DNA of 15,539 nt, from contig PAZT01000038.1 of NCBI GenBank assembly GCA_002716165.1, positions 1 through 15,539 of the forward strand, read 5' to 3'. The DNA comes from Deltaproteobacteria bacterium (GTDB lineage: Bacteria; SAR324; NAC60-12). The notes under the pieces are model-generated. The model saw only the letters and a program-made list of their open reading frames with translations. It was not told the origin of the DNA and ran no database searches. The translations under genes were made by a program, and so were the position numbers. Shown in pieces: positions 8,059 through 14,909 of this stretch (position 1 is the first letter of the stretch; each line of letters begins with the position of its first letter).

Positions 8059-9342
8059 ATGGATATACGATTCTGGTTTGTGGTATATAATCTTTTATTG
8101 CTACCATTCCTTTTAGGAGCATTGAAGATTATCGCACTATTCAAACGTAACATAAGAGAAAGTCTGGAAAAAAGAGATGGTATTTGGGAACGTCTTGAAA
8201 ACTCTGTTTCAAGAAGGGACTGGCAAAAGCCTTTGATCTGGTTTCATGTAGCCAGTGCAGGAGAATTACTTCAGGCTCAGCCACTAATTAAGGGCTGTTC
8301 TGCTCAAGGTTCAGATTGCATACTTACATATAGTTCAGTTAATGCATTTCGCTGGCTCGAAAAGGCGGAACAGAAAAAAGATCTTAATTTGCTTGCAGCT
8401 GAATTTTTGCCTTTAGATCTAATCTCGAATGTTCGTAGATTGCTAGGTTTGATTCAACCGTCACGCTTAATCTGGGTTAGCTATGATCTGTGGCCTAATC
8501 TAGTCTGGGAAGCGCACAGGCAGAAGATCCCTCAGTCTCTAGTCTCCGGTATTGTTCATGCGTCCTCGCTTCGGACCGTAAGCTTTGTTGGACGTTCTTT
8601 GTTTCGTTCTCTTTATCAAAATCTTGAGCATATTTTAACTGTTTCTGAAGCAGATCGAAAAAGGGTTCTTTCCGCATTCCCGGATCATCCATATGTCAAA
8701 GTTATGGGAGATACGCGCTGTGACAGTGTTTTGGAGCGAAGAGATAATGTTAAAATTCCTAAGCTTCCTGCAGTTGCTGATAATAAGATTGTTTTTATTG
8801 CAGGCAGTACATGGCCTTCAGATGAAAAATGCGTATTCCCTGGAATGAAGGACGCACTTGAAAGCTATCCAGATCTTTTTCTGATTATTGCACCGCATGA
8901 ACCAACAGAATATCATCTAAGCAATGTGGAAAATTTTTTTGCTGGAATTCCAATGTCACGCTGGTCTAATATTTCATCTCACACCGGTCATTTAAGAATT
9001 TTGCTGATAGATTGTGTTGGTATTCTTGCTTTAATGTATTATTATGCTCAAATGGTATATGTGGGGGGAGCATTTACAACCGGAGTCCATAATGTTCTCG
9101 AACCTGCAGTCATGGGGGCTACAGTTTCCTTCGGTCCAAAACACAGCAATTCGATTGAAAGCCTTCAAATGCTCGAAAAAGGACTTGCAAAATGCATAAA
9201 TAATTCTGATGAATTTCGCAGTTGGTTTTATAATTTGCTGGATGACAGAAAGCTTTGTCTGGAATTGGGAAAAAAGTCTAAAGAGTTCGTTGAAGGCCAA
9301 GCAGGGGCCTCGGAGAGATGCCTACCATTATTGGTTAATTGA
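8059..9342 (+). CDS. waaA: 3-deoxy-D-manno-octulosonic acid (Kdo) transferase
   Basis: A 427-residue family-30 glycosyltransferase that adds Kdo from CMP-Kdo to lipid A precursor at the inner membrane. The N-terminal hydrophobic segment (about residues 5-28) is the membrane anchor. HVASAGE holds the catalytic base Glu69. Other hallmarks are GDTRCD (217-222, the variant found instead of GNxKfD), GSTWPSDE (from 249), APHEP (278-282), and the C-terminal GGAFTTGVHNVLEPAVMG nucleotide-binding segment with Glu348. The length is normal for the family. The start ATG 8059 has only a weak upstream signal, 11 bases after the TerB/LETM1-like gene. It shows that the host makes lipopolysaccharide. The GDTR and GSTW forms recall Bacteroidota-type enzymes. 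A 249-base AT-rich spacer follows. Confidence 0.93.
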   Translation: MDIRFWFVVYNLLLLPFLLGALKIIALFKRNIRESLEKRDGIWERLENSVSRRDWQKPLIWFHVASAGELLQAQPLIKGCSAQGSDCILTYSSVNAFRWLEKAEQKKDLNLLAAEFLPLDLISNVRRLLGLIQPSRLIWVSYDLWPNLVWEAHRQKIPQSLVSGIVHASSLRTVSFVGRSLFRSLYQNLEHILTVSEADRKRVLSAFPDHPYVKVMGDTRCDSVLERRDNVKIPKLPAVADNKIVFIAGSTWPSDEKCVFPGMKDALESYPDLFLIIAPHEPTEYHLSNVENFFAGIPMSRWSNISSHTGHLRILLIDCVGILALMYYYAQMVYVGGAFTTGVHNVLEPAVMGATVSFGPKHSNSIESLQMLEKGLAKCINNSDEFRSWFYNLLDDRKLCLELGKKSKEFVEGQAGASERCLPLLVN

Positions 9343-9475
9343 TATAAAATTTTAGTCTAAAATGTTTTCTAGAGTTGTTTCTATTTTATTAAAACTCTAT
9401 TTTCTTAAAATGATAACTTAATGTTAAAAGTTTGGGACCAAAAACTATAAGCGTAAGATTTTAAGAGGAAATGTT

Positions 9476-9504
9476 TTGACAAAGTAGAGCTTCTAGGTGA
9501 AAAT
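9476..9504 (+). promoter_or_regulatory. Candidate sigma-70-type promoter for the tusA-hdr operon
   Basis: TTGACA at 9476-9481 is a perfect -35 box, followed by a 17-base spacer and GAAAAT at 9499-9504, a 4/6 match to TATAAT preceded by TG at 9498-9499. It lies 87 bases before the tusA start, in the 249-base spacer after waaA. The -10 is imperfect, so confidence is limited. No other feature is clear in the spacer apart from short AT-only inverted repeats. Confidence 0.4.
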
Positions 9505-9591
9505 GACCAGTCAAAAATAAGCGCTGAAGTTTTTTTAAATAAATAAAAGCCCAATTGTATTTAACCTAGAAATCCTAAGAAAATTTTAAAT

Positions 9592-9828
9592 ATGAGTGAA
9601 ATTACTTTTGATACTGAGCTCGACTGCAGGGGTTTGAACTGCCCCATACCTATATTAAAAACAAAAAAAGCTGTTGATGCCCTTAACACGGGCCAGATAC
9701 TAAAAATGCTATCGACAGATCCAGGATCTGTTAACGATGTGCAGTCTTGGTCTAAGCGAACAGAAAACATGTTACTGGACCATACTGAAGATGGAGGAGT
9801 TTATAGCTTCTTGATTCAGAAGAAATGA
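9592..9828 (+). CDS. tusA: Sulfur carrier protein TusA
   Basis: A 78-residue small cytoplasmic protein that carries sulfane sulfur as a persulfide on one conserved cysteine. The hallmark LDCRGLNCPIPILKTK is present: Cys17 in CPxP is the persulfide site. The length is normal for the family. In sHdr-containing sulfur oxidisers TusA takes sulfur from a rhodanese or similar donor and hands it to DsrE3 and onwards; that role is inferred here from the following dsrE3-lbpA-hdr genes. No Shine-Dalgarno sequence is obvious before ATG 9592. The next gene begins 106 bases later, so it may be cotranscribed or have its own start. A short imperfect hairpin (9842-9858) lies in that gap. Confidence 0.95.
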   Translation: MSEITFDTELDCRGLNCPIPILKTKKAVDALNTGQILKMLSTDPGSVNDVQSWSKRTENMLLDHTEDGGVYSFLIQKK

Positions 9829-9934
9829 CCCTTACATTCTTAAAGTCCGAAGGTCTTTTGTTTATGATCAGTTCCAGTTTTTGATTAGAGTTTGATTATA
9901 GATTTGTAAAAAAAAATATCACAACGGAGGGATG

Positions 9935-10309
9935 ATGAGTGATGAAGAAAAAATGACTGTGTTTGTTACTTCTGGTCCAGATACACCACAGCGTTGTGCA
10001 ACGCCCTTTTACATGGCAAACATTGCTGCGGCAATGGACAATGAGGCCGAAATGATTTTTCAAATAGACGGAGTTTTGCTTATGAAAAAGGGAGTGGCAG
10101 ATAATCTTATGGCCAAGGAGGGAGGTAAACTGGTTATTGATTTTATACGTGAAGCCAAAGAGGCTGGTGTGGAGATGCGCGTCTGTTCAGCCGCATTGCA
10201 GCTTCACGAAATGACTGAAGAAGATTTGATTGAGGAGTGTGATGGTGTAGTTGGTGCAGCGTACATGGTAGATGTCGGCTTAGAAAGCGGTATTGTGCTA
10301 AATTACTAA
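9935..10309 (+). CDS. dsrE3: DsrE3-type sulfurtransferase
   Basis: A 124-residue DsrE/DsrF-like cytoplasmic sulfurtransferase of the type found next to tusA and sHdr genes, expected to exchange persulfide sulfur with TusA. The fold is indicated by FVTSGPDTPQRCATPFYMAN at the start and the segment VEMRVCSAALQLHEM carrying Cys84, the probable active cysteine; Cys21 and Cys102 are further candidates. Two ATGs occur in tandem at 9932 and 9935. The strong ribosome site CGGAGGG (9925-9931) sits one base from the first after GGAGG but four from the second, so 9935 is preferred. lbpA follows after 14 bases, indicating one operon. The subtype (DsrE3A) is suggested by context, not proved. Confidence 0.88.
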   Translation: MSDEEKMTVFVTSGPDTPQRCATPFYMANIAAAMDNEAEMIFQIDGVLLMKKGVADNLMAKEGGKLVIDFIREAKEAGVEMRVCSAALQLHEMTEEDLIEECDGVVGAAYMVDVGLESGIVLNY

Positions 10310-10323
10310 ATTTGGTATAAACG

Positions 10324-10785
10324 ATGGCTGAAGTTAATAATTGTCTGCTTCCTGACGAGCTGCAGTATCACGTGGAATTCAACGTATGGCTGCGTGATAA
10401 TGGGGATGGAACTTTTGATATGGGAATGACTGACATTGCACAGACTATGGCTGGCTCAGTCATTCACTGCCGTGCTAAAGCGGTGGGAAAGACTGTTAAA
10501 AAAGGTAAAAGTATAGCTACCGTTGAAAGTGGGAAATGGGTTGGTCCAGTAAAAACTCCCCTTACAGCTGAAATTATGGCATGCAACCAAGATGTTGAAT
10601 CAGATGCCACAGTTCTAAATAAAAGCCCATATAAACAGGGTTGGATAGTCAGGCTTAAGCCAAGCCAAATGGAAGAAGAACAGGGGGACCTTGTTTCAGG
10701 TGAAGATGCGCAGGAAGGATTTAGAGCCTATATGAGTGAAAAAGAGCTCGGAGAATGCGTTCATTGTGAAGGGTTTGATGGATAG
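10324..10785 (+). CDS. lbpA: Lipoate-binding protein LbpA (GcvH-like)
   Basis: A 153-residue GcvH-like carrier whose lipoyl arm serves the sHdr system instead of glycine cleavage. The biotinyl/lipoyl fold is clear, with the modification site at Lys71 in IATVESGKWVGPVKTPL; the residue order ESGK-WVG matches lipoyl domains. No glycine-cleavage P- or T-protein is nearby, and hdr genes follow, so this is LbpA, not a housekeeping GcvH. The C-terminus ends in GECVHCEGFDG, giving a CxxC (Cys145, Cys148) that ordinary GcvH does not have. No strong ribosome site is seen. The stop overlaps the start of the next gene by 8 bases. Its dedicated assembly genes are probably the ligase and LipS genes at bases 1-4203. 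Confidence 0.93.
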   Translation: MAEVNNCLLPDELQYHVEFNVWLRDNGDGTFDMGMTDIAQTMAGSVIHCRAKAVGKTVKKGKSIATVESGKWVGPVKTPLTAEIMACNQDVESDATVLNKSPYKQGWIVRLKPSQMEEEQGDLVSGEDAQEGFRAYMSEKELGECVHCEGFDG

Positions 10786-11080
10786 TAAACAAATTGCTGA
10801 TTCAAAAAAATCACTTATCCTTTCAGTTTTTACTCACCCAGCTTGCAGTGGTTGTGGAGCAGCAGTGGAAATGGGATGGGAACTTGCTCAGGATCTTCAA
10901 GGGATAGTGCTGAAAACAGTAAAACTGGAGAACCAAGAGGGGCTGGAAAAGGCACAGCAATGCGGTATAAAAACAATTCCAACAATGATTATTTACAAAG
11001 GTGAAGAGGAATGTGAACGTATGATTGGTCTTCCTGAAAAGAAGAAACTAGAAGAGTCACTCAAACTTTATTTAGATTGA
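10778..11080 (+). CDS. Thioredoxin-like protein with CSGC motif
   Basis: A 100-residue thioredoxin-fold protein. The redox motif is PACSGCG (Cys23-Ser-Gly-Cys26), not the usual WCGPC, and the cis-proline loop is KTIPTMIIYKG (Pro68). A further cysteine, Cys62, lies just before that loop. There is no signal peptide, so it is cytoplasmic. An earlier in-frame ATG at 10736 would make a 114-residue form and lengthen the lbpA overlap, but ATG 10778 is preferred because it sits in an 8-base overlap with the lbpA stop, preceded by GAAGGG. hdrC1 follows after 6 bases. The location suggests it reduces disulfides or persulfides, or the lipoyl arm, in LbpA or DsrE3; this is inference. Confidence 0.85.
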   Translation: MDSKQIADSKKSLILSVFTHPACSGCGAAVEMGWELAQDLQGIVLKTVKLENQEGLEKAQQCGIKTIPTMIIYKGEEECERMIGLPEKKKLEESLKLYLD

Positions 11081-11086
11081 AAAGAT

Positions 11087-11818
11087 ATGTCTATTTATTC
11101 TGATGCAAAATATACAGATGTTCCTTTGGAAAAAAAGCAGGAGCTTTTTGATGAGGTGAAGGCTGACATGCGTTATGACCACCAACTTTACGGTTGCTAT
11201 GAATGTGGAATATGCGTTGCGGCCTGTCCATCAGCACGTTTCTATGATTTCAGCCCGAGAGTATTTGCACAGGTAATGGCCAGAGAAGACGTAGATACTT
11301 TTTACGAATTACTCAATGACAGTGTTTGGGACTGTTCTCAGTGTTTTTCATGTACACGTTGTCCGAGACAGAATAATCCGGGTGGCATTATTACTATAAT
11401 GCGTGAGGTGGCAGTCAATCATGGCATGCAGTCAGCTAAGGATGCACTAAAAGCATACAGCCGTATTATTTATAAGATTATGTCAACTGGTACGCAAGTG
11501 GCTCCAGACATGTTGCAACCAGATTTCTTTCCAGATTGGGGTCCTGATGTAAAACAGGTGTCAGACAACTTGGATGTGTGGCGTAGGTGTGTTCCTCCTG
11601 AAACTATGCATACTACAGAACTGGCATGGGATGTTAGCGAAAAAACCAGACTCGAGCTCTATATGATTTGGAAGCTCACTGGTAATCTGGAAATGATCGA
11701 AAAAATTGATGAGGGGATTTTCATGATCCTTGAAGAAGTTATGGAAGAGTTGTTGGAAGAGAATGGTTACGACATTGATGATTATGAAAACTTACTTGAA
11801 GAAGAAGAAGATGAATGA
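11087..11818 (+). CDS. hdrC1: sHdrC1, iron-sulfur subunit of the sulfur-oxidizing Hdr-like complex
   Basis: A 243-residue HdrC-type electron-transfer subunit of the cytoplasmic sHdr complex. The first ferredoxin-like site is CYECGICVAACP (Cys37, 40, 43, 47), regular CxxCxxCxxxCP. The second is CSQCFSCTRCP (Cys83, 86, 89, 92), in which the last spacer is one residue shorter than usual, so it reads CxxCxxCxxCP. A helical middle carrying many aromatic residues and a strongly acidic C-terminal tail (ending EEEEDE) follow. The gene starts 6 bases after the thioredoxin-like gene with only a weak ribosome site, so translation may be coupled. hdrB1 follows after 76 bases. Its order before hdrB1 and hdrA is that of sHdr clusters. 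Confidence 0.9.
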   Translation: MSIYSDAKYTDVPLEKKQELFDEVKADMRYDHQLYGCYECGICVAACPSARFYDFSPRVFAQVMAREDVDTFYELLNDSVWDCSQCFSCTRCPRQNNPGGIITIMREVAVNHGMQSAKDALKAYSRIIYKIMSTGTQVAPDMLQPDFFPDWGPDVKQVSDNLDVWRRCVPPETMHTTELAWDVSEKTRLELYMIWKLTGNLEMIEKIDEGIFMILEEVMEELLEENGYDIDDYENLLEEEEDE

Positions 11819-11894
11819 TTTTGAATAACTTATTAAACAATCTGGAAATGTATTAAACAGTTGATTTCACTTTGAGAGAAAGAAAGGGTAATTG

Positions 11895-13097
11895 ATGCAA
11901 CAAACTTTAGCAAAAAAAGAATTTACTCCGCCCCAAGTTTCATCACGGGAATTCAAAAGGGACAACCTCCCGCCCACGGATGACTATAGAGAGCAGTTAT
12001 TTGAACTCGAGAAGGCTGGCGAACTTGAAGTCCAGAGAGTTCCTGAACCTTATGTCGAACTTGAGACCAAATACGGTAGAAAAAAGAAAATTCCCCACCA
12101 GATGACCTGGCACCATAAATCATGTGGACAATGTGGTCATATCCCAGGATATTCTACATCTATCTTTTGGATTAATAGGAAACTTGGATTTGAATACCAT
12201 GATCCTCGAGATCAGACTTCCTGCACGGCATGGAATTATTATGCCTCTTCTACTTCTAACTCTGCTGCACAGGCAGGTATTGCGGTACGAAATTTTTCTC
12301 AGGCCAAAATAGACGGTTACTTCCCGGTCATTCACTGTGGCACAAGTTACGGCCATTACAAGGAGACACGCGAACAACTTCTGCACTACCCAGTACTGCG
12401 AAGACAGGTGCGTAAAATAATGGACCGTCTTAAGATGCCCTTTGTTTTTCCAGAAGAAATAGTTCATTACTCAGAATGGGTGCATGCTATGCGCGATCGA
12501 ATTGCAGAGTTGCAAGTCCTAGATCTTAGTAAAGTAACTGTCACCGTGCACCCAGCATGTCATTATCATAAACTTGTTGTTGAAGATGCCGTATATGATC
12601 GTGATCTTTTCGATGGCCAGCGAACCGCCATCATCAGTGGTTTGGTCGATGCTCTTGGAGCAAAAGTAGGGGACTACTCTACTTGGCATGACTGTTGTGG
12701 CTTTGGATTCAGGCATATTCTTGTCAGCCGTGATTTTTCTCGATCTTTTGCTACCACAAGAAAAATTGAAAGGATGAAGGAGGAGGTAAATCCAGATGTT
12801 ACACTAACTCATGACACAGGTTGTGTTACTACACTTGATAAAAGTCAGTTTGCTGCTCAGGCACATAAAAAAAATGTAGGTATTCCAGTGATGTCTGACG
12901 CTCAGTTTGCAGCTTTGGCTATGGGTGCACATCCATACATTGTTTGTCAACTTCATTGGCATGGTGTGGATATGAAACCACTACTCGAAAAAATGGGAAT
13001 TGATCACAAAAAGGCATGGGAAGAGTTTGAAGTACAGGCCGAAAGAATCAAAGCTGGAGAAATCGAATATATAAGCTGGAAGGAGGCAGATGCTTAA
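11895..13097 (+). CDS. hdrB1: sHdrB1, CCG-domain subunit of the sulfur-oxidizing Hdr-like complex
   Basis: A 400-residue HdrB-like protein with two CCG domains, normally sites of non-cubane [4Fe-4S] clusters. The first half has Cys77 and Cys80 (SCGQCGH), Ser109-Cys110 in place of the usual CC, and one late Cys148 (HCGTSYG). The second has Cys222 (HPACHYH), Cys267-Cys268 (DCCGFG) and Cys310 in DTGC, where canonical CxxC has only its last cysteine. The start ATG 11895 has AAGGG at 11884-11888, six bases upstream; an upstream TTG is less likely. The stop overlaps hdrA by 8 bases. The family is clear, and the B1 assignment follows from its place between hdrC1 and hdrA. The role in oxidising bound sulfur with LbpA is inferred. 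Confidence 0.88.
   Translation: MQQTLAKKEFTPPQVSSREFKRDNLPPTDDYREQLFELEKAGELEVQRVPEPYVELETKYGRKKKIPHQMTWHHKSCGQCGHIPGYSTSIFWINRKLGFEYHDPRDQTSCTAWNYYASSTSNSAAQAGIAVRNFSQAKIDGYFPVIHCGTSYGHYKETREQLLHYPVLRRQVRKIMDRLKMPFVFPEEIVHYSEWVHAMRDRIAELQVLDLSKVTVTVHPACHYHKLVVEDAVYDRDLFDGQRTAIISGLVDALGAKVGDYSTWHDCCGFGFRHILVSRDFSRSFATTRKIERMKEEVNPDVTLTHDTGCVTTLDKSQFAAQAHKKNVGIPVMSDAQFAALAMGAHPYIVCQLHWHGVDMKPLLEKMGIDHKKAWEEFEVQAERIKAGEIEYISWKEADA
13080..13086 (+). promoter_or_regulatory. Ribosome binding site of hdrA
   Basis: AAGGAGG, a perfect Shine-Dalgarno sequence, lies inside the end of hdrB1, three bases before ATG 13090. It sets the hdrA start and suggests reinitiation or coupling at the hdrB1-hdrA overlap. 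Confidence 0.75.
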
Positions 13098-14151
13098 AAA
13101 AAACGTATTAGTAATTGGTGGAGGACCCGCGGGGCTTGAAGCAGCAAGAGGTGTGGCTGACCTTGGTTATCCAGTTAAAATTATTGAAAAGGCTGATCGG
13201 CTTGGAGGAATGCCAATACTCGCTGACTATGCAGCACTTACCCCTAATATGGTGAATGCTGAGGAGGCAATGGGAGAAATGATTCAGCGTATTGAAAACG
13301 ATGAGCTGATAGATATCTGCACTTCCACTGAAGTAATTGGTGTATCAGGCTCTTCACCAGAAATAAATGTAAACCTAAAAGGTCCTGAAGGTGAGGAGCA
13401 TATTCAGCCAGGAAGTGTAATTGTGGCCACAGGATTCAAGCATTTTGACCCAGGTAAGGAGACTCAAATGTACGGCTACTACGAGTTTGATGATGTAATT
13501 ACCTTGGTGGATACTGAAAAAATGTTAAAAGCAGGAAAGTTTGTAAGACCTTCTACTGGAGAACCACCAAAACAGGTCTGCTTCATTCAATGTGTTGGGA
13601 GCCGTGACCGTCAGATAGGTAACGCGTGGTGCTCTAAAGTTTGTTGTGGGATTGCTTCTAAGGAGGCCATTGAAATTCGTCACCTTCTCCCGGACTGCAA
13701 GGTATTTGTATTTTACATTGATATGCGCATGTATGGGTTCTGGGAGGATGAAATTTACTGGAAAGCCCAGGAGAAATATAAGGTAAACTTCATACGTGGG
13801 ATTGTTACTGAAGTCACAAAACGTGGTGATCAGGTAGTAGTTAAAGGCGAAGATACTACAATGGGAAGACCAATGGAAGTGCCTATGGATGTGGTAATAC
13901 TTTCTGTGGGTATGGAGCCCAGTGAAGGGACGTCAAGGATGGCAGAACTTTTTCAGCTTCCTTTGGAATCCCATGGTTATATTGAGAGCATTGGTGGAGC
14001 TTTAAATACTGTGGTAACAAGCGTACCAGGAATATTTGTAGCAGGTGCGGCAGGTGGCCCGGCAGATTTAGAGGACTCAGTTTCTATGGGTGGTGCAGCA
14101 GCATTGAAAGCAGCTTCTTATCTTCGAAAAACCGGACTGCTTGCAGCTTAA
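13090..14151 (+). CDS. hdrA: sHdrA, FAD-binding subunit of the sulfur-oxidizing Hdr-like complex
   Basis: A 353-residue flavoprotein of the HdrA family, short as expected for sHdrA compared with methanogen HdrA. The N-terminal dinucleotide fold reads VLVIGGGPAGLEAARG. IVATGFKHFDPG and the late VPGIFVAGAAGGPADLEDSV are typical FAD-binding segments. One iron-sulfur site is formed by Cys164 and Cys168 (CFIQCVGSRD) with Cys181, Cys185 and Cys186 (WCSKVCCG). No extra ferredoxin domains are present. The start ATG 13090 overlaps hdrB1 by 8 bases with a perfect ribosome site. The stop TAATG is shared with the next gene. It is the core electron-handling subunit of the sHdr complex in the cytoplasm. 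Confidence 0.93.
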   Translation: MLKKNVLVIGGGPAGLEAARGVADLGYPVKIIEKADRLGGMPILADYAALTPNMVNAEEAMGEMIQRIENDELIDICTSTEVIGVSGSSPEINVNLKGPEGEEHIQPGSVIVATGFKHFDPGKETQMYGYYEFDDVITLVDTEKMLKAGKFVRPSTGEPPKQVCFIQCVGSRDRQIGNAWCSKVCCGIASKEAIEIRHLLPDCKVFVFYIDMRMYGFWEDEIYWKAQEKYKVNFIRGIVTEVTKRGDQVVVKGEDTTMGRPMEVPMDVVILSVGMEPSEGTSRMAELFQLPLESHGYIESIGGALNTVVTSVPGIFVAGAAGGPADLEDSVSMGGAAALKAASYLRKTGLLAA

Positions 14152-14903
14152 TGCTTTTTGATTCACTGACGAACGAAGAAATCGTCGATTCAGAATCAGC
14201 TTTGGAGTTTATGAAGGAAGCGACTAAGTTAGCCAGTTCCGCTGACTTGGAGGACCTTTCTGAGCGAGTTTCACAAAAGGCTGAATGTTTTAAGGGGTAT
14301 CTGAGTCCATCATTTGTTAATGACCTTGATGAAGGAAACTTTGAACGTATCGTAAGTTTAATCTTTTCGATCGGAAGAAAGTCAAAGCGTCTGATCGACG
14401 CAAATGGTTTTGAAAACCTTCGTAATATGATAAGGGAACTATTACATGGAATTGATCCTGTTGAAAATCGTTTCAGTCTTTTTGTGAATCAAGTTGAAGG
14501 GATTGAGGAAAAGATGCGCATTAACTTTGCAGGTGAATTGTTGCATTACTCTATGCCAGATCGATACTGGCTTTGGACTAACTGGATCTGGGACCCTGAT
14601 AATAATACAGGTGCTTTGCCGCTAGTAGTAAAGGAGGATGTAGATTTGCTTGGGGAAACTGAGGGAGAAACATACCTTAGAGTTGGAGAGGCAATGTCCT
14701 ATGTAAATCAGGTTGGGAACGAGCGTGGTTATTCCAGAGTTGGTCATGGTAAATTTGGGATTGATGTTTTTTTGGCCTGCGTTTACGCGGTATATATGTA
14801 CACGGTTTTTAGAGTAAAGCTGTCTGATGAATTCAACAGGATTCTTCCGGAGTTGCCTGAGCTGACACGACGTGTGCTTGGAGTTCAAAAATTAAAATTT
14901 TAA
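14151..14903 (+). CDS. sHdr-cluster 'hyp' protein
   Basis: A 250-residue protein that sits between hdrA and hdrC2, where a conserved gene without an assigned function ('hyp') is found in sHdr clusters. It has no cysteine cluster motif, so it is not an iron-sulfur carrier. Visible features are an aromatic patch DRYWLWTNWIWDP at about residues 137-149, a glycine-rich GHGKFGID, then a hydrophobic stretch FLACVYAVYMYTVF (about 207-220) that could be a buried or membrane-associated helix. It is coupled to hdrA through a TAATG overlap, so equal expression with HdrA is likely. A structural or scaffolding role in the complex is a guess. Confidence 0.85.
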   Translation: MLFDSLTNEEIVDSESALEFMKEATKLASSADLEDLSERVSQKAECFKGYLSPSFVNDLDEGNFERIVSLIFSIGRKSKRLIDANGFENLRNMIRELLHGIDPVENRFSLFVNQVEGIEEKMRINFAGELLHYSMPDRYWLWTNWIWDPDNNTGALPLVVKEDVDLLGETEGETYLRVGEAMSYVNQVGNERGYSRVGHGKFGIDVFLACVYAVYMYTVFRVKLSDEFNRILPELPELTRRVLGVQKLKF

Positions 14904-14909
14904 AAAAAT

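Noticed and set aside
9349..9363. Palindrome ATTTTA-gtc-TAAAAT after waaA
   Set aside because: Stem contains only A and T and lacks a following U-run, so it is too weak to call a terminator.
9371..9398. AGAGTT/AACTCT inverted repeat after waaA
   Set aside because: Only six pairs with a 16-base loop; not convincing as a terminator.
9842..9858. Imperfect hairpin AAAGTCC-gaa-GGTCTTT between tusA and dsrE3
   Set aside because: A central T-T mismatch breaks the stem and the following T-run is short; it could be a weak attenuator but is not supported.
12120..12467. 115-residue reverse frame inside hdrB1
   Set aside because: Shadow of the hdrB1 coding sequence; no motif or ribosome site.
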